This document shows, piece after piece, positions 17,890 to 25,551 of a stretch of 64,000 nucleotides of DNA; within the stretch, counting starts at the first letter, position 1, and each line of letters opens with the position of its first letter. A program made the translations under genes and the position numbers. Where the stretch lies: the NCBI RefSeq assembly GCF_003947415.1, contig NZ_QHKL01000006.1:682001-746000 (forward strand), given 5' to 3'. Origin of the DNA: Amycolatopsis sp. WAC 01376 (GTDB taxonomy: Bacteria; Actinomycetota; Actinomycetes; Mycobacteriales; Pseudonocardiaceae). The notes below the pieces were generated by a model. It did no database searches. It was given only the letters and a program-made list of their open reading frames with translations, and was not told where the DNA came from.

Positions 17890-17925
17890 AGGTGTCTTGA
17901 CACCTTCGCACGGGAAGAATAGCTT
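17890..17925 (+). promoter_or_regulatory. Kinase promoter with overlapping palindromic operator
   Basis: The perfect 16-bp palindrome AGGTGTCTTGACACCT (17890-17905) overlaps a consensus -35 TTGACA (17897-17902). A 17-base spacer leads to -10 TAGCTT (17920-17925). The placement between lacI and the FGGY kinase, and the block it would impose on the -35 element, make it the best candidate LacI operator. Confidence 0.65.
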
Positions 17926-17985
17926 GGCCGACAATCGTTACCATCCGCTGATCGCGCTACTCGCGCGGAGGAGTGAGGACGTGCC

Positions 17986-19509
17986 GTGGGGGATCCGGGC
18001 CTGGTGCTCGGCATCGACATCGGCACTTCGAGCTCCAAAGGCGTCCTCGTCGATTCCCGGGGCACCGTGGTGGCACGGGCTTCCCAGTCGCACGACACTT
18101 CCCGGCCCCGACCAGGCTGGTACGAACACGACGCCGAAACCGTGTGGTGGCAGGACTTCCTGACGCTGACGAGAGAACTTTCCGCGGGCGCCGGGGATCA
18201 TCCCATCATCGGAGTGTCGGTCAGCGGGATCGGGCCGGTGCTGTTGCCTGCCGACGCTTCGGGGAAACCGTTGCGCCCGGCGATCCTTTACGGCGTCGAC
18301 ACCCGCGCATTCGACGAAATCCGCGAACTGAACCGGGAATTCGGCGAAGAATCCATTGTGGAACGCGGCGGGAGCGCACTCGGCTCACAGGCCGTCGGGC
18401 CGAAATGGCGCTGGCTCGCCAAGAACGAGCCGGAGGTGTTCGAACGGGCGGAACTCTTCCTGATGGCGAGTTCGTTCCTCGTGCTGCGGCTGACCGGTGA
18501 ATACGTCCTCGACCACCATTCCGCGAGCCAATGCGACCCGATGTACGACCTGCGCGAGGCCCGCTGGGCGCCGGACCGGGTCGCCGCGATCGCCCCCGGC
18601 ATCGAGCTGCCCCGGCTCGCGTGGCCGACCGAGGTGGTCGGCTCGGTCACCGCCGAAGCGGCCGCGGAAACCGGCCTGCCGCAAGGAATCCCGGTGACGG
18701 CGGGCACGGTGGACGCCTGGGCCGAAGCCACCAGCGTCGGTGTCACCGCGCCCGGGGACACGATGCTCATGTACGGCACCACGATGTTCCTGATCCAGAC
18801 GCTCGCCGATCCCCGCCCTGCGCCGGGGTTGTGGGCGACCCGCGGTGCTTTCCCCGGCACCTATTCGCTCGCGGCGGGGATGGCCACGTCCGGTGCGATC
18901 ACCGACTGGTTGCGGGATCTCGTCGGCGGCGGCTTCGGGGAACTGGCCGCGGCGGCGGGCGAGGTCCCGGCGGGCAGCCGCGGTTTGCTGTTGCTGCCGT
19001 ACTTCGCGGGAGAACGGACACCCGTGCCGGATCCGGACGCGAGGGGCATCATCGCCGGGCTCACGACTTCCCACGATCGTGCCGATCTGTATCGCGCGGC
19101 GCTGGAAGGCACCGCGTACGGGGTGCGGCACAACCTCGAAGTCATGCGGGAAGCCGGTGGCGGCACGCGCCGGTTCGTCGCCGTCGGCGGTGGGACGCGG
19201 GGCGGCGTGTGGACGCGGATCGTCAGCGACGTCGCGCGGATCGAGCAGGAGATCCCCGCCGAGACCATCGGCGCCGCGTTCGGTGACGCCGTCCTCGCGT
19301 CCTTCGCCATCGGGCGCGAGCCGGATATCGAAGCCTGGAACCCCGTTGCCGAGATCGTCCGCCCGAGCGCGGACGCCGATGTCTACGACGAGTTCTACCC
19401 GCACTACCGAATGTTGTACCAGTCCACAGTGGACACCGCTCACTTCCTGGCGCGGAAGAATTCGCTCGCCTTCACCCCGGAGAACTCCCGGCAATCCCGG
19501 CTCAAATGA
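17986..19509 (+). CDS. FGGY family carbohydrate kinase (xylulokinase-like)
   Basis: 507 residues from a GTG start behind GGAGGAGTGAGGAC. It has the ASKHA ATPase fold of FGGY kinases: phosphate-1 loop LGIDIGTSSSKGVLVD, the sugar-contacting region HDAETVWW, TAGTVDAWAEATSVGV for phosphate-2, and the adenosine motif VAVGGGTRGGVWTRI. It phosphorylates a pentitol, ketopentose or similar sugar, committing it to the pentose phosphate pathway. The exact sugar is not readable. No transporter is adjacent. Its 3' end overlaps the convergent AraC gene by 70 bp, and the last ~25 residues look like weakly constrained read-through. Confidence 0.85.
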   Translation: MGDPGLVLGIDIGTSSSKGVLVDSRGTVVARASQSHDTSRPRPGWYEHDAETVWWQDFLTLTRELSAGAGDHPIIGVSVSGIGPVLLPADASGKPLRPAILYGVDTRAFDEIRELNREFGEESIVERGGSALGSQAVGPKWRWLAKNEPEVFERAELFLMASSFLVLRLTGEYVLDHHSASQCDPMYDLREARWAPDRVAAIAPGIELPRLAWPTEVVGSVTAEAAAETGLPQGIPVTAGTVDAWAEATSVGVTAPGDTMLMYGTTMFLIQTLADPRPAPGLWATRGAFPGTYSLAAGMATSGAITDWLRDLVGGGFGELAAAAGEVPAGSRGLLLLPYFAGERTPVPDPDARGIIAGLTTSHDRADLYRAALEGTAYGVRHNLEVMREAGGGTRRFVAVGGGTRGGVWTRIVSDVARIEQEIPAETIGAAFGDAVLASFAIGREPDIEAWNPVAEIVRPSADADVYDEFYPHYRMLYQSTVDTAHFLARKNSLAFTPENSRQSRLK

Positions 19510-20132
19510 GCTTGATCGGCGTAGCCCGCCGAGAACGCCAGCGAGGCGAGATCCGGCGCCGTTTCCGCGAGGCCGATGGCGCGTTGGAACCGGCTGACGC
19601 GCAGGTACGTCGCCGGGCCGTAGCCGACCGCGAGGGTGAACCGTCGCCGCAACTGCCGTTCCCCGGTCGTGAAGCGCTCCAGCGCGGCCGAAACGCGGGG
19701 AACGCCGCTGTCCAGCCTGGCGATCAACGCCGCGATCTCCCGGTCGGCTCGGTCGGTCCGGCGTTCCCTGACGACGTCGGTCAGCGAAGCGGCGCCGGAG
19801 AGCACTCGCTCGGCCAGCAGTTCGCCTTCTCCGCCCCACATGTCACCGAGGGGGACACGCTGATCGCGCAGTTCGTCGGCGCCCAGCCCCAGGACGTCGC
19901 TCGCCCTGCCGGGCGCGAACCGCACGCCGCGAGCCTTGGCGCCGGGCGGCGTCTCCCAGGTCCAGGCCGTGGTGTCCGGTCCGGCGACGAAGACCTCGCC
20001 GCCGCATTCCACCAGGTCCACACAGCCGTCGGGCACGATCCGCTTCGGCGCCTCGCCCGCGTCCTCCCACCGGCAGCGCACTACGTCGCCGAGCTCGCCG
20101 GGTGCCGTCGTCTCCCGATACACGGTTGCCAT
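19440..20132 (-). CDS. AraC family transcriptional regulator (DUF6597 N-terminal domain)
   Basis: 230 residues. The N-terminal half (YRETTAPGELGDVVRCRWED, IVPDGCVDLVECGGEVFVAG) matches the cupin-like DUF6597 ligand domain found in front of actinobacterial AraC proteins. The C-terminal half has two HTH units typical of AraC/XylS: GERQLRRRFTLAVGYGPATY and LASLAFSAGYADQAHLSRDC, ending FSGVKASEFFRARK. It probably responds to a small molecule, and its targets are not evident. It is tail-to-tail with the kinase gene and divergent from the Nudix gene. Confidence 0.88.
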   Translation of the reverse strand: MATVYRETTAPGELGDVVRCRWEDAGEAPKRIVPDGCVDLVECGGEVFVAGPDTTAWTWETPPGAKARGVRFAPGRASDVLGLGADELRDQRVPLGDMWGGEGELLAERVLSGAASLTDVVRERRTDRADREIAALIARLDSGVPRVSAALERFTTGERQLRRRFTLAVGYGPATYLRVSRFQRAIGLAETAPDLASLAFSAGYADQAHLSRDCREFSGVKASEFFRARK

Positions 20133-20162
20133 GATGCACCCGGGCTACGACAGAATCAGGAC

Positions 20163-20567
20163 GTGTCCGAAGGAGAGATCGATTCACTGGCCTGGATCCA
20201 CGTCCGCGACCGCCGCCTGCTGTCGGTGCGGACCGAGGGAAAGGTCAAGTTCTACCTGCCAGGAGGCAAACGTGAGCCGGGAGAGGGCGACGTCGCCGGG
20301 CTCTGCCGGGAGATCAGGGAGGAGCTCGGCGTCGAGCTCGATCCACAGAGCTTCCGCTTCTTCGCGGTCCTGAACGAGCAGGCCGACGGCTACGCGGACG
20401 GCCGCCGCGTCCGCATGACCTGTTACACCGCCGACCATCGCGGGGAGCCCGCGCCCGGCCGTGAGATCGCGGAGTCCGCCTGGCTGTCCTCGGCCGACGC
20501 GCACCGCTGCCCGCCGGCGGGCAGGCGGGTGCTCGGTCTGCTCGCCGACGCGGGCCTCGTCGACTGA
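20163..20567 (+). CDS. Nudix hydrolase
   Basis: 134 residues, GTG start 30 bp from the divergent AraC start. It contains an exact Nudix box (G-x5-E-x7-REUxEExGU) in GGKREPGEGDVAGLCREIRE followed by ELGV. Such enzymes hydrolyse nucleoside diphosphates linked to a moiety X, using Mg2+ held by the Nudix Glu residues. Substrate possibilities include oxidised nucleotides, but nothing local decides. A small hairpin follows the stop codon. Confidence 0.88.
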   Translation: MSEGEIDSLAWIHVRDRRLLSVRTEGKVKFYLPGGKREPGEGDVAGLCREIREELGVELDPQSFRFFAVLNEQADGYADGRRVRMTCYTADHRGEPAPGREIAESAWLSSADAHRCPPAGRRVLGLLADAGLVD

Positions 20568-20582
20568 GGCCGGATCACTCAA

Positions 20583-20602
20583 AGTGAGCTGTTCGGCTCA
20601 CT
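20583..20602 (+). terminator. Small hairpin after the Nudix gene
   Basis: Seven-base arms AGTGAGC / GCTCACT around TGTTCG, 15 bp after the stop codon, followed by GCGTTTAC. A plausible weak terminator. Confidence 0.5.
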
Positions 20603-20643
20603 GCGTTTACGCTGATCGCCCCATGACCAGGCACTGTCCACTC

Positions 20644-20658
20644 ATTGGGACACCCAAT
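20644..20658. promoter_or_regulatory. Possible operator upstream of mmpS-like gene
   Basis: A perfect dyad ATTGGG-ACA-CCCAAT lies in the AT-richer stretch 111 bp before the MmpS start. No adjacent regulator gene would obviously read it. Confidence 0.35.
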
Positions 20659-20768
20659 AGGGTGAATATCGGGTTTCTTCCTGATAACGGCTAACGCGGA
20701 GTCACCTTCGAACGAGAAGTAGTCGACGCACTCGACGGGAGTGCGCTCGGACGAGAGAAGACCTCTCC

Positions 20769-21257
20769 ATGGGTGTTCCCACCGTGACCCCTCCGGCATC
20801 GGCGCCGGGGCAGGGTGCCCCCGGCAGGCTGAAGCCGCTGGGGACGGTCGTGGTCGTGCTGGGGGTGATGGCCGTCGCCGTCACGCTGACCGGTTACGTG
20901 CTGCCGAAGGCCTCGTCGCGGCCGGTGGAGAGCCCGCCCGCGCCGCAGGTCGAACAGGCCGCGGCCGCCGTGCGCACCGTGCTTCATTCGGTCGTCTACG
21001 AACTTTCCGGCGCGAAGGGCGCCCAGAACGTCACCTACGTCGCGCAGGGCTCGGAACTCATGCAGAAGACCGAGGTGACGGCGCCGTGGAGCACCACCTT
21101 CGAGCGCGAGAGCCGGGAAGGCCGCGACGAGTTCTACAGCGTCTCCGCGCAGGGGTCGGGCAGCGGCGCGCTGCGATGCCGGATCCTCGTCGACGGTGAG
21201 GTCGTCAGCGACCGCACCGCCCCCGCCGCGGGCGCTTCGGTGACCTGCACGGCCTGA
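20769..21257 (+). CDS. MmpS family transport accessory protein
   Basis: 162 residues. A short cytosolic leader and one membrane helix (TVVVVLGVMAVAVTLTGYVL) are followed by an outside beta-sandwich domain. It has the MmpS pattern: VVYELSGAKGAQNVTYVAQG, TAPWSTTFER, and two late cysteines in LRCRILVDGEVV and SVTCTA. MmpS proteins assist RND-type MmpL lipid exporters. No mmpL gene is present in the window, so this is an orphan that may serve a distant MmpL or act alone. Confidence 0.82.
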   Translation: MGVPTVTPPASAPGQGAPGRLKPLGTVVVVLGVMAVAVTLTGYVLPKASSRPVESPPAPQVEQAAAAVRTVLHSVVYELSGAKGAQNVTYVAQGSELMQKTEVTAPWSTTFERESREGRDEFYSVSAQGSGSGALRCRILVDGEVVSDRTAPAAGASVTCTA

Positions 21258-21284
21258 CCCCGGTCCTGCGGCAGGATCATCCGC

Positions 21285-22052
21285 ATGACGGATGGTGCGA
21301 TCGCGTTCGGCCCGGTGCTCGCCGTGGTCTTGGCCGTGCTGGCGATCTTCGGCGCGGCCGTGGTGCAGTTCGGCCGATTGGGACAGGGCAAGGCGGTGTT
21401 GTTCGCGGCCGCGCGCGCCGTCGTGCAGCTCGCAGCCGTGTCGCTGGTGATCGTCGGGATCTTGGAATCGGGCTGGCTGACCGGCGGTTTCGTGCTGCTG
21501 ATGTTCGCGATCGCGGCGGTCACCTCGGCACGCCGGATCGGGGTGGCGAAGGATCTGGCGTGGGTCGCGCTCGCCATCGCCTCCGGTGTGGTGCCGGTGC
21601 TGACGCTCGTCCTCGCGACCGGGGTGGTCCCGTGGCGGCCCATCGCGGTCGTGCCGATCGCCGGCATCGTCATCGGCGGCGCGATGTCCGCGACCTCCCA
21701 GGCGGCCCGGCGCGCCCTTGACGAACTCGTGTCCCGGCACGGCGAGTACGAAGCCGCGCTGGCACTGGGATTCCTGCGCCGCCCGGCCGCGCTGGAGATC
21801 TGCCGCCCCTCGGCGGGGCAGGCGCTGATCCCCGCCCTCGACCAGACCCGGACGGTCGGCCTGGTGACCTTGCCCGGCGCCTACGTCGGTGTCCTCCTCG
21901 GTGGCGCCGGGCCGGTACAGGCCGGGGTGACCCAGGTGCTCGTGCTCATCGGGCTGCTGGCCGCGGAGGCCGTCGCGGTGCTGGTCGTCGTGCACGTCGT
22001 CGCGGCCGGCCGGATCAGCCGAAAGGCGACTGAAGATGCGACGTGTCGTTGA
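21285..22052 (+). CDS. FetB-type ABC transporter permease (UPF0014)
   Basis: 255 residues with about seven membrane helices. It matches the FetB/YbbM family: ARAVVQLAAVSLVIVGIL, TSARRIGVAKD, IVIGGAMSATSQAARRALDELVSRHGEYEAALALGF and TRTVGLVTLPGAYVGVLLGG. FetAB in E. coli is an iron exporter that protects from peroxide stress. The matching ATPase FetA is not nearby. It starts 27 bp after mmpS on the same strand. Its last codons overlap the convergent phosphatase gene by 38 bp. Confidence 0.88.
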   Translation: MTDGAIAFGPVLAVVLAVLAIFGAAVVQFGRLGQGKAVLFAAARAVVQLAAVSLVIVGILESGWLTGGFVLLMFAIAAVTSARRIGVAKDLAWVALAIASGVVPVLTLVLATGVVPWRPIAVVPIAGIVIGGAMSATSQAARRALDELVSRHGEYEAALALGFLRRPAALEICRPSAGQALIPALDQTRTVGLVTLPGAYVGVLLGGAGPVQAGVTQVLVLIGLLAAEAVAVLVVVHVVAAGRISRKATEDATCR

Positions 22053-22701
22053 ATCGCCGCACCATCCAGTCGTCGCCCGACACCACCAGATGGGAGATCG
22101 AGCCGTTGTCCGCGCCGAGGAACGCGAACCGGTTCTTCGCGGCGCTGGCCTGCGCGAAGACCTCGCCGATGACGCCGCCGTGGGTGAACACGGCGATCCT
22201 CCGGTCCGGGTTGGCCGCCGCGAGCCTGCCGATCGCGCCCCTGATCCGGCCGCCGAACGACTCCATCGTCTCCGCGCCGGGGATGACGTCCCAGCGCTGC
22301 TCACGCCACAGCTGCTCGACGATCGGGTGGCCTTCGTGGGTGTAGCGCCGGAAAAGCCCGTTCTCCCAGTCGCCGAGGTGGATCTCCCGCAGGTCGGCTT
22401 CGACCTCCGGGGTGAGCCCGAGCTTCGCCGCCAGCGGCGCCGCGGTCTGCGGCGTCCGGCGGAGTGTCGTCACGTACAACGCGGAGATCCGCTCGTCCGC
22501 CAGACGGCGGCCCACCCGCTCGGCGTGGTCCCTGCCCTCCGGCGCGAGGTCCGGATCGGCCTGCCCGTCGACGAGGTCGAACGGCGTGCTGCCCTTCGCG
22601 GGGGCCGATTCTCCGTGGCGGACAAGGAAGATCTCGGTCGCGCCGGGCGGGGGTGAGAACCGGTGCTGGCGGTATTCGACTTCCTGCTCAGGCGTGCTCA
22701 T
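22015..22701 (-). CDS. Histidine phosphatase family protein
   Basis: 228 residues. The phosphohistidine motif is FLVRHGESAPA near residue 26. The other core residues are R in TLRRTPQTAAPLA, E in LREIHLGDWENGLF and the second His in AVFTHGGVIGEV. This is the phosphoglycerate-mutase-like fold; members act as small-molecule phosphatases. The substrate is undetermined. It is 18 bp downstream of the antiporter gene on the opposite side of its start, so it is separately expressed. Confidence 0.9.
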   Translation of the reverse strand: MSTPEQEVEYRQHRFSPPPGATEIFLVRHGESAPAKGSTPFDLVDGQADPDLAPEGRDHAERVGRRLADERISALYVTTLRRTPQTAAPLAAKLGLTPEVEADLREIHLGDWENGLFRRYTHEGHPIVEQLWREQRWDVIPGAETMESFGGRIRGAIGRLAAANPDRRIAVFTHGGVIGEVFAQASAAKNRFAFLGADNGSISHLVVSGDDWMVRRFNDTSHLQSPFG

Positions 22702-22719
22702 ACCTCGGACCCTACCGAG

Positions 22720-24591
22720 CTAGCCCAGCTGTTTGTCCACGAAGCACCAGCGCCAGGTCTCGCCGGGTTCGTGGCTGCGCATCACCGGATGCAGGCTGTC
22801 GTGGAAGTGCTCGGTCGCGTGCTTGCCCGGTGAGGAGTCACAGCAGGCGACGTTCCCGCATTTGACGCATTCGCGCAGATGCACCCAGGTCATCCCCTTC
22901 TCGACGCAGACGGCGCACTCGTCCGGTGAGCTGGGTTCGACCGCGGGCCACTCCTTGGTCAGGTGTTTGCAGGATCCCGCCGTCGCGGCGGGGGTGCGCA
23001 GTTCGCGATCGGAGTCCGGCACGGCCTCCTCCTCCCTGTCCAGCATGGATTCCTCGATGTCGAGGCGTTCGAGGATCCGGCGCAGGACATCATCGTCGGC
23101 CATCCCGGAGTCACGCGCCTCCAGGAACTTCTCCCGTTCGACCTCGAGCAGCCGCAACCGCAGCCGCCGATAGGCGTCGCTCGGGGTTTCGGTCAGCGCG
23201 CTCTGCCTGCCGAGCTCTTCCCAAGCCGAGTCCGAGCGGTGCTGGAGACGGCTGCGCAGGCGTTCGACGATGTCTTCCGGGTCTTCGGGAGTCCGGATCT
23301 TCTCCAGCTCTTCGAGCGCGGCCCTGGTCATGTCGTGGAGCACGGCCGCCTCCTGCAACGCGTCCTCGGCCGGATCGGGCGGCGGCAGTTTCAGGCGGCG
23401 GACCAGCACCGGCAGCGTCGTCCCGTGCAGCAGCAGCGTTCCCGCCACCACGACGAACGCGACCAGCACCAGCACGGCCCGTTGCGGGGTGTCCGCGGGC
23501 AGCACGAACGCCGCCGCGAGCGTGACGACCCCGCGCATCCCCGCCCAGGCGATCACGGCCGAGTACCGCCACGGCCAGGCGTGACGGCGTAACAGCCGCC
23601 GTGCCAGGCCGATGCCCGCCATCCAGATGATCCGGGTGACGATGGTCGCGGCGAGGGTGGCGGCGCAGATCAGGACCAGTTCCAGCGCGGTCAGCCCGCT
23701 GTCGCCGACCTCGGACATGATCCGGCGGACCTGGAGCCCGATCAGCAGGAAGACGATGTTCTCCAGCAGGAACTGGATGGTCTGCCAGTTCAGCCTGCTG
23801 GCCAGCCGGGAGCGGCCCGAAAGCATGCTCGGCGCCTTGTGCCCGAGGATCAGCCCCGCGACGACCACGGCGATCACGCCGGAACCGTGGATCGCCTCGG
23901 CGGCCAGATAGGCGACGAACGGGACCACCAGCGAAAGTGCGGTGTCGGTGACCGGATCTTCGAGCCGGGTGCGGATCAGCGCGGCGAGCGCGCCGACGGC
24001 GAACCCGATCACCAGCCCGCCACCGGCGGCCAGCAGGAAATCCCCGCCGACCTGCAGCAGGCTCACCGAGCCCGCGATGGCCGCGATGGCGGTCCGCAAG
24101 GCGACCAGCGCGGCCGCGTCGTTGAACAGGCTTTCGCCTTCCAGCAGCCTGGTGAGCTTGCGCGGCATCCCGACCTTGCGGGCGACGGCGGTGGCGGCGA
24201 CCGCGTCGGGCGGTGCGACCACCGCGCCGATCGCGAGCCCGGCGGCCAGCGGCAGACCGGGGATCACCAGCCACGCCACGACGCCGACCGCGGCCGTGGT
24301 GAAGATGACGAGCCCCACCGAGAGCAGCAGGATCGGCCCGCGGTTGCGGCGGAAGTCGATCAGCGACGTGCGGATCGCGGTGGCGTACAGCAGCGGGGGC
24401 AGCAGCCCCAGCAGCACGACCTCCGGATCCAGTTCGTACTCCGGGACGCCCGGCACGTACGAGGCGACGACCCCGACCGCGATCAGGCACAGGGGCGCCG
24501 ACCAGTCGAGTTTCCGCGCCGCGGCGGTGACCAGGAGGACGGCCACGACCAGTGCCACGAGTTCTACCGCGATCTCCACGCCGCTCATCAT
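22720..24591 (-). CDS. Na+/H+ antiporter (CPA1) with C-terminal UBP-type zinc finger
   Basis: About 623 residues; either of two tandem ATGs (24591, 24588) could be the start. The first ~400 residues form twelve membrane helices of the CPA1/NhaP type, with the ion-binding signature in GAVVAPPDAVAATAVARK and LLEGESLFNDAAALVALR. After a charged linker rich in Glu/Arg, the last ~85 residues are a ubiquitin-protease-type zinc finger: CKHL, CAVC, CVKCGNVACCDSS and HATEHFHDSLHPV. The antiporter exchanges Na+ or K+ for H+. The zinc finger is probably regulatory or protein-binding. The fusion is known among actinobacteria, but its role is unclear. Confidence 0.88.
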   Translation of the reverse strand: MMSGVEIAVELVALVVAVLLVTAAARKLDWSAPLCLIAVGVVASYVPGVPEYELDPEVVLLGLLPPLLYATAIRTSLIDFRRNRGPILLLSVGLVIFTTAAVGVVAWLVIPGLPLAAGLAIGAVVAPPDAVAATAVARKVGMPRKLTRLLEGESLFNDAAALVALRTAIAAIAGSVSLLQVGGDFLLAAGGGLVIGFAVGALAALIRTRLEDPVTDTALSLVVPFVAYLAAEAIHGSGVIAVVVAGLILGHKAPSMLSGRSRLASRLNWQTIQFLLENIVFLLIGLQVRRIMSEVGDSGLTALELVLICAATLAATIVTRIIWMAGIGLARRLLRRHAWPWRYSAVIAWAGMRGVVTLAAAFVLPADTPQRAVLVLVAFVVVAGTLLLHGTTLPVLVRRLKLPPPDPAEDALQEAAVLHDMTRAALEELEKIRTPEDPEDIVERLRSRLQHRSDSAWEELGRQSALTETPSDAYRRLRLRLLEVEREKFLEARDSGMADDDVLRRILERLDIEESMLDREEEAVPDSDRELRTPAATAGSCKHLTKEWPAVEPSSPDECAVCVEKGMTWVHLRECVKCGNVACCDSSPGKHATEHFHDSLHPVMRSHEPGETWRWCFVDKQLG

Positions 24592-24628
24592 CACCCGGGA
24601 GCGTCGGTGCGCGCGCACCGAGGCCGGG

Positions 24629-25024
24629 CTACCGCTCCTCGAACCGCACCAGGTTGCCAGCCGGGTCGCGGAAAGCGCAGTCGAAGGCGCCGTAGGACTG
24701 CTTCTTCGGCTCTTGGACGACGTCCGCGCCCGCCGCCTGGACCCGATCGAAGGTCCCGATCAGATCCGGGGTGGACAGCACGATGATCCCGTGGACGCCC
24801 TTGGCCATCAGTTCGGCGATCGTGGCGCGTTCCTCGCCGGTGACCTCCGGGCCGTCAGCCGGGGGATGGAGCACGAGCGACGTCTCCGGCTGCCCTGGCG
24901 GGCCGACCGTGGCCTGGAGCGGGCTATCGGCACGCACTTCGAAACCCAGGATGTCGCGATAGAAGGAAAGTGAAGCCTCGAGATCGTCCGCGGGGAGGTA
25001 GGACGCTCGAATCGAGAGGGTCAT
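24629..25024 (-). CDS. VOC family (glyoxalase-like) protein
   Basis: 131 residues with paired beta-alpha-beta-beta-beta modules of the vicinal oxygen chelate fold: IRASYLPADDLEASLSFYRD with DILGFEV at the start, and DCAFRDPAGNLVRFEER at the end with the typical metal-ligand Glu. Such proteins can be dioxygenases, glyoxalases or antibiotic-binding proteins; no specific reaction is readable. It begins 5 bp after the AraC regulator gene stop, so the two form an operon in which the regulator is likely to respond to the same compound. Confidence 0.85.
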   Translation of the reverse strand: MTLSIRASYLPADDLEASLSFYRDILGFEVRADSPLQATVGPPGQPETSLVLHPPADGPEVTGEERATIAELMAKGVHGIIVLSTPDLIGTFDRVQAAGADVVQEPKKQSYGAFDCAFRDPAGNLVRFEER

Positions 25025-25029
25025 GCGGC

Positions 25030-25473
25030 TCAAGGTAGGTCGGCGCGCGGCGGCGTCGCTTCTCGATTCCTGATCGGTCGCATGACCTGTTTGACGACGC
25101 AGCCGGGCATGCCGCGGCCGTCTTCCGCCGCCTGCTTGCGATACACACTCGGCGAGACGCCGACCAGTTCGGAGAACCGCGTGCTGAACGTGCCCAGCGA
25201 CGAGAAACCGACGTCGAAGCAGACCTCGGTGACCGACATGTCCCCGCGCCGCAGCAGCATCATGGCCCGCTCGATCCGGCGGGTCATCAGATAGCTGTAG
25301 GGCGATTCGCCGTACGCGGCCCGGAATTCGCGGCTCAGGTGCCCGGCGGAGACGTGCACGCCGCGGGCCAGCGCCTCGACGTCCAAAGGCTGCGCGTAGT
25401 CGCGATCGATCCGGTCGCGGACGCGGCGCAGCATCGCGAGGTCCCGCAGGCGCGGGTCGGGTTTGCCGGTCAC
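25030..25473 (-). CDS. AraC family regulator, single HTH domain
   Basis: About 147 residues if started at GTG 25473 (VTGKPDPRL); a GTG six codons earlier is also possible. It consists almost only of the DNA-binding domain, with two HTH units: LDVEALARGVHVSAGHLSRE and MSVTEVCFDVGFSSLGTFST. It lacks a ligand domain, so it may act by dosage or through its VOC partner. It is the first gene of a two-gene operon with that VOC protein, an arrangement common in actinobacteria. Confidence 0.85.
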   Translation of the reverse strand: MTGKPDPRLRDLAMLRRVRDRIDRDYAQPLDVEALARGVHVSAGHLSREFRAAYGESPYSYLMTRRIERAMMLLRRGDMSVTEVCFDVGFSSLGTFSTRFSELVGVSPSVYRKQAAEDGRGMPGCVVKQVMRPIRNREATPPRADLP

Positions 25474-25504
25474 CCGGAAAGCGTAACCCACGCGAGTACG
25501 GGAA

Positions 25505-25536
25505 AGGCCCCCTTCGCCAGGCGGCGAAGGGGGCCT
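25505..25536 (-). terminator. Terminator after csxA
   Basis: Fourteen-base perfect arms (25505-25518, 25523-25536) around a 4-base loop, 16 bp beyond the csxA stop. Very GC-rich stem, with TTTCC following on the minus strand. Confidence 0.8.
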
Positions 25537-25551
25537 CAGGCGACTCCCGGG

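Noticed and set aside
17872..17934. Longer LacI start
   Set aside because: It would place the promoter/operator palindrome inside the coding region. The GTG with GGAGG fits the conserved LacI N-terminus.
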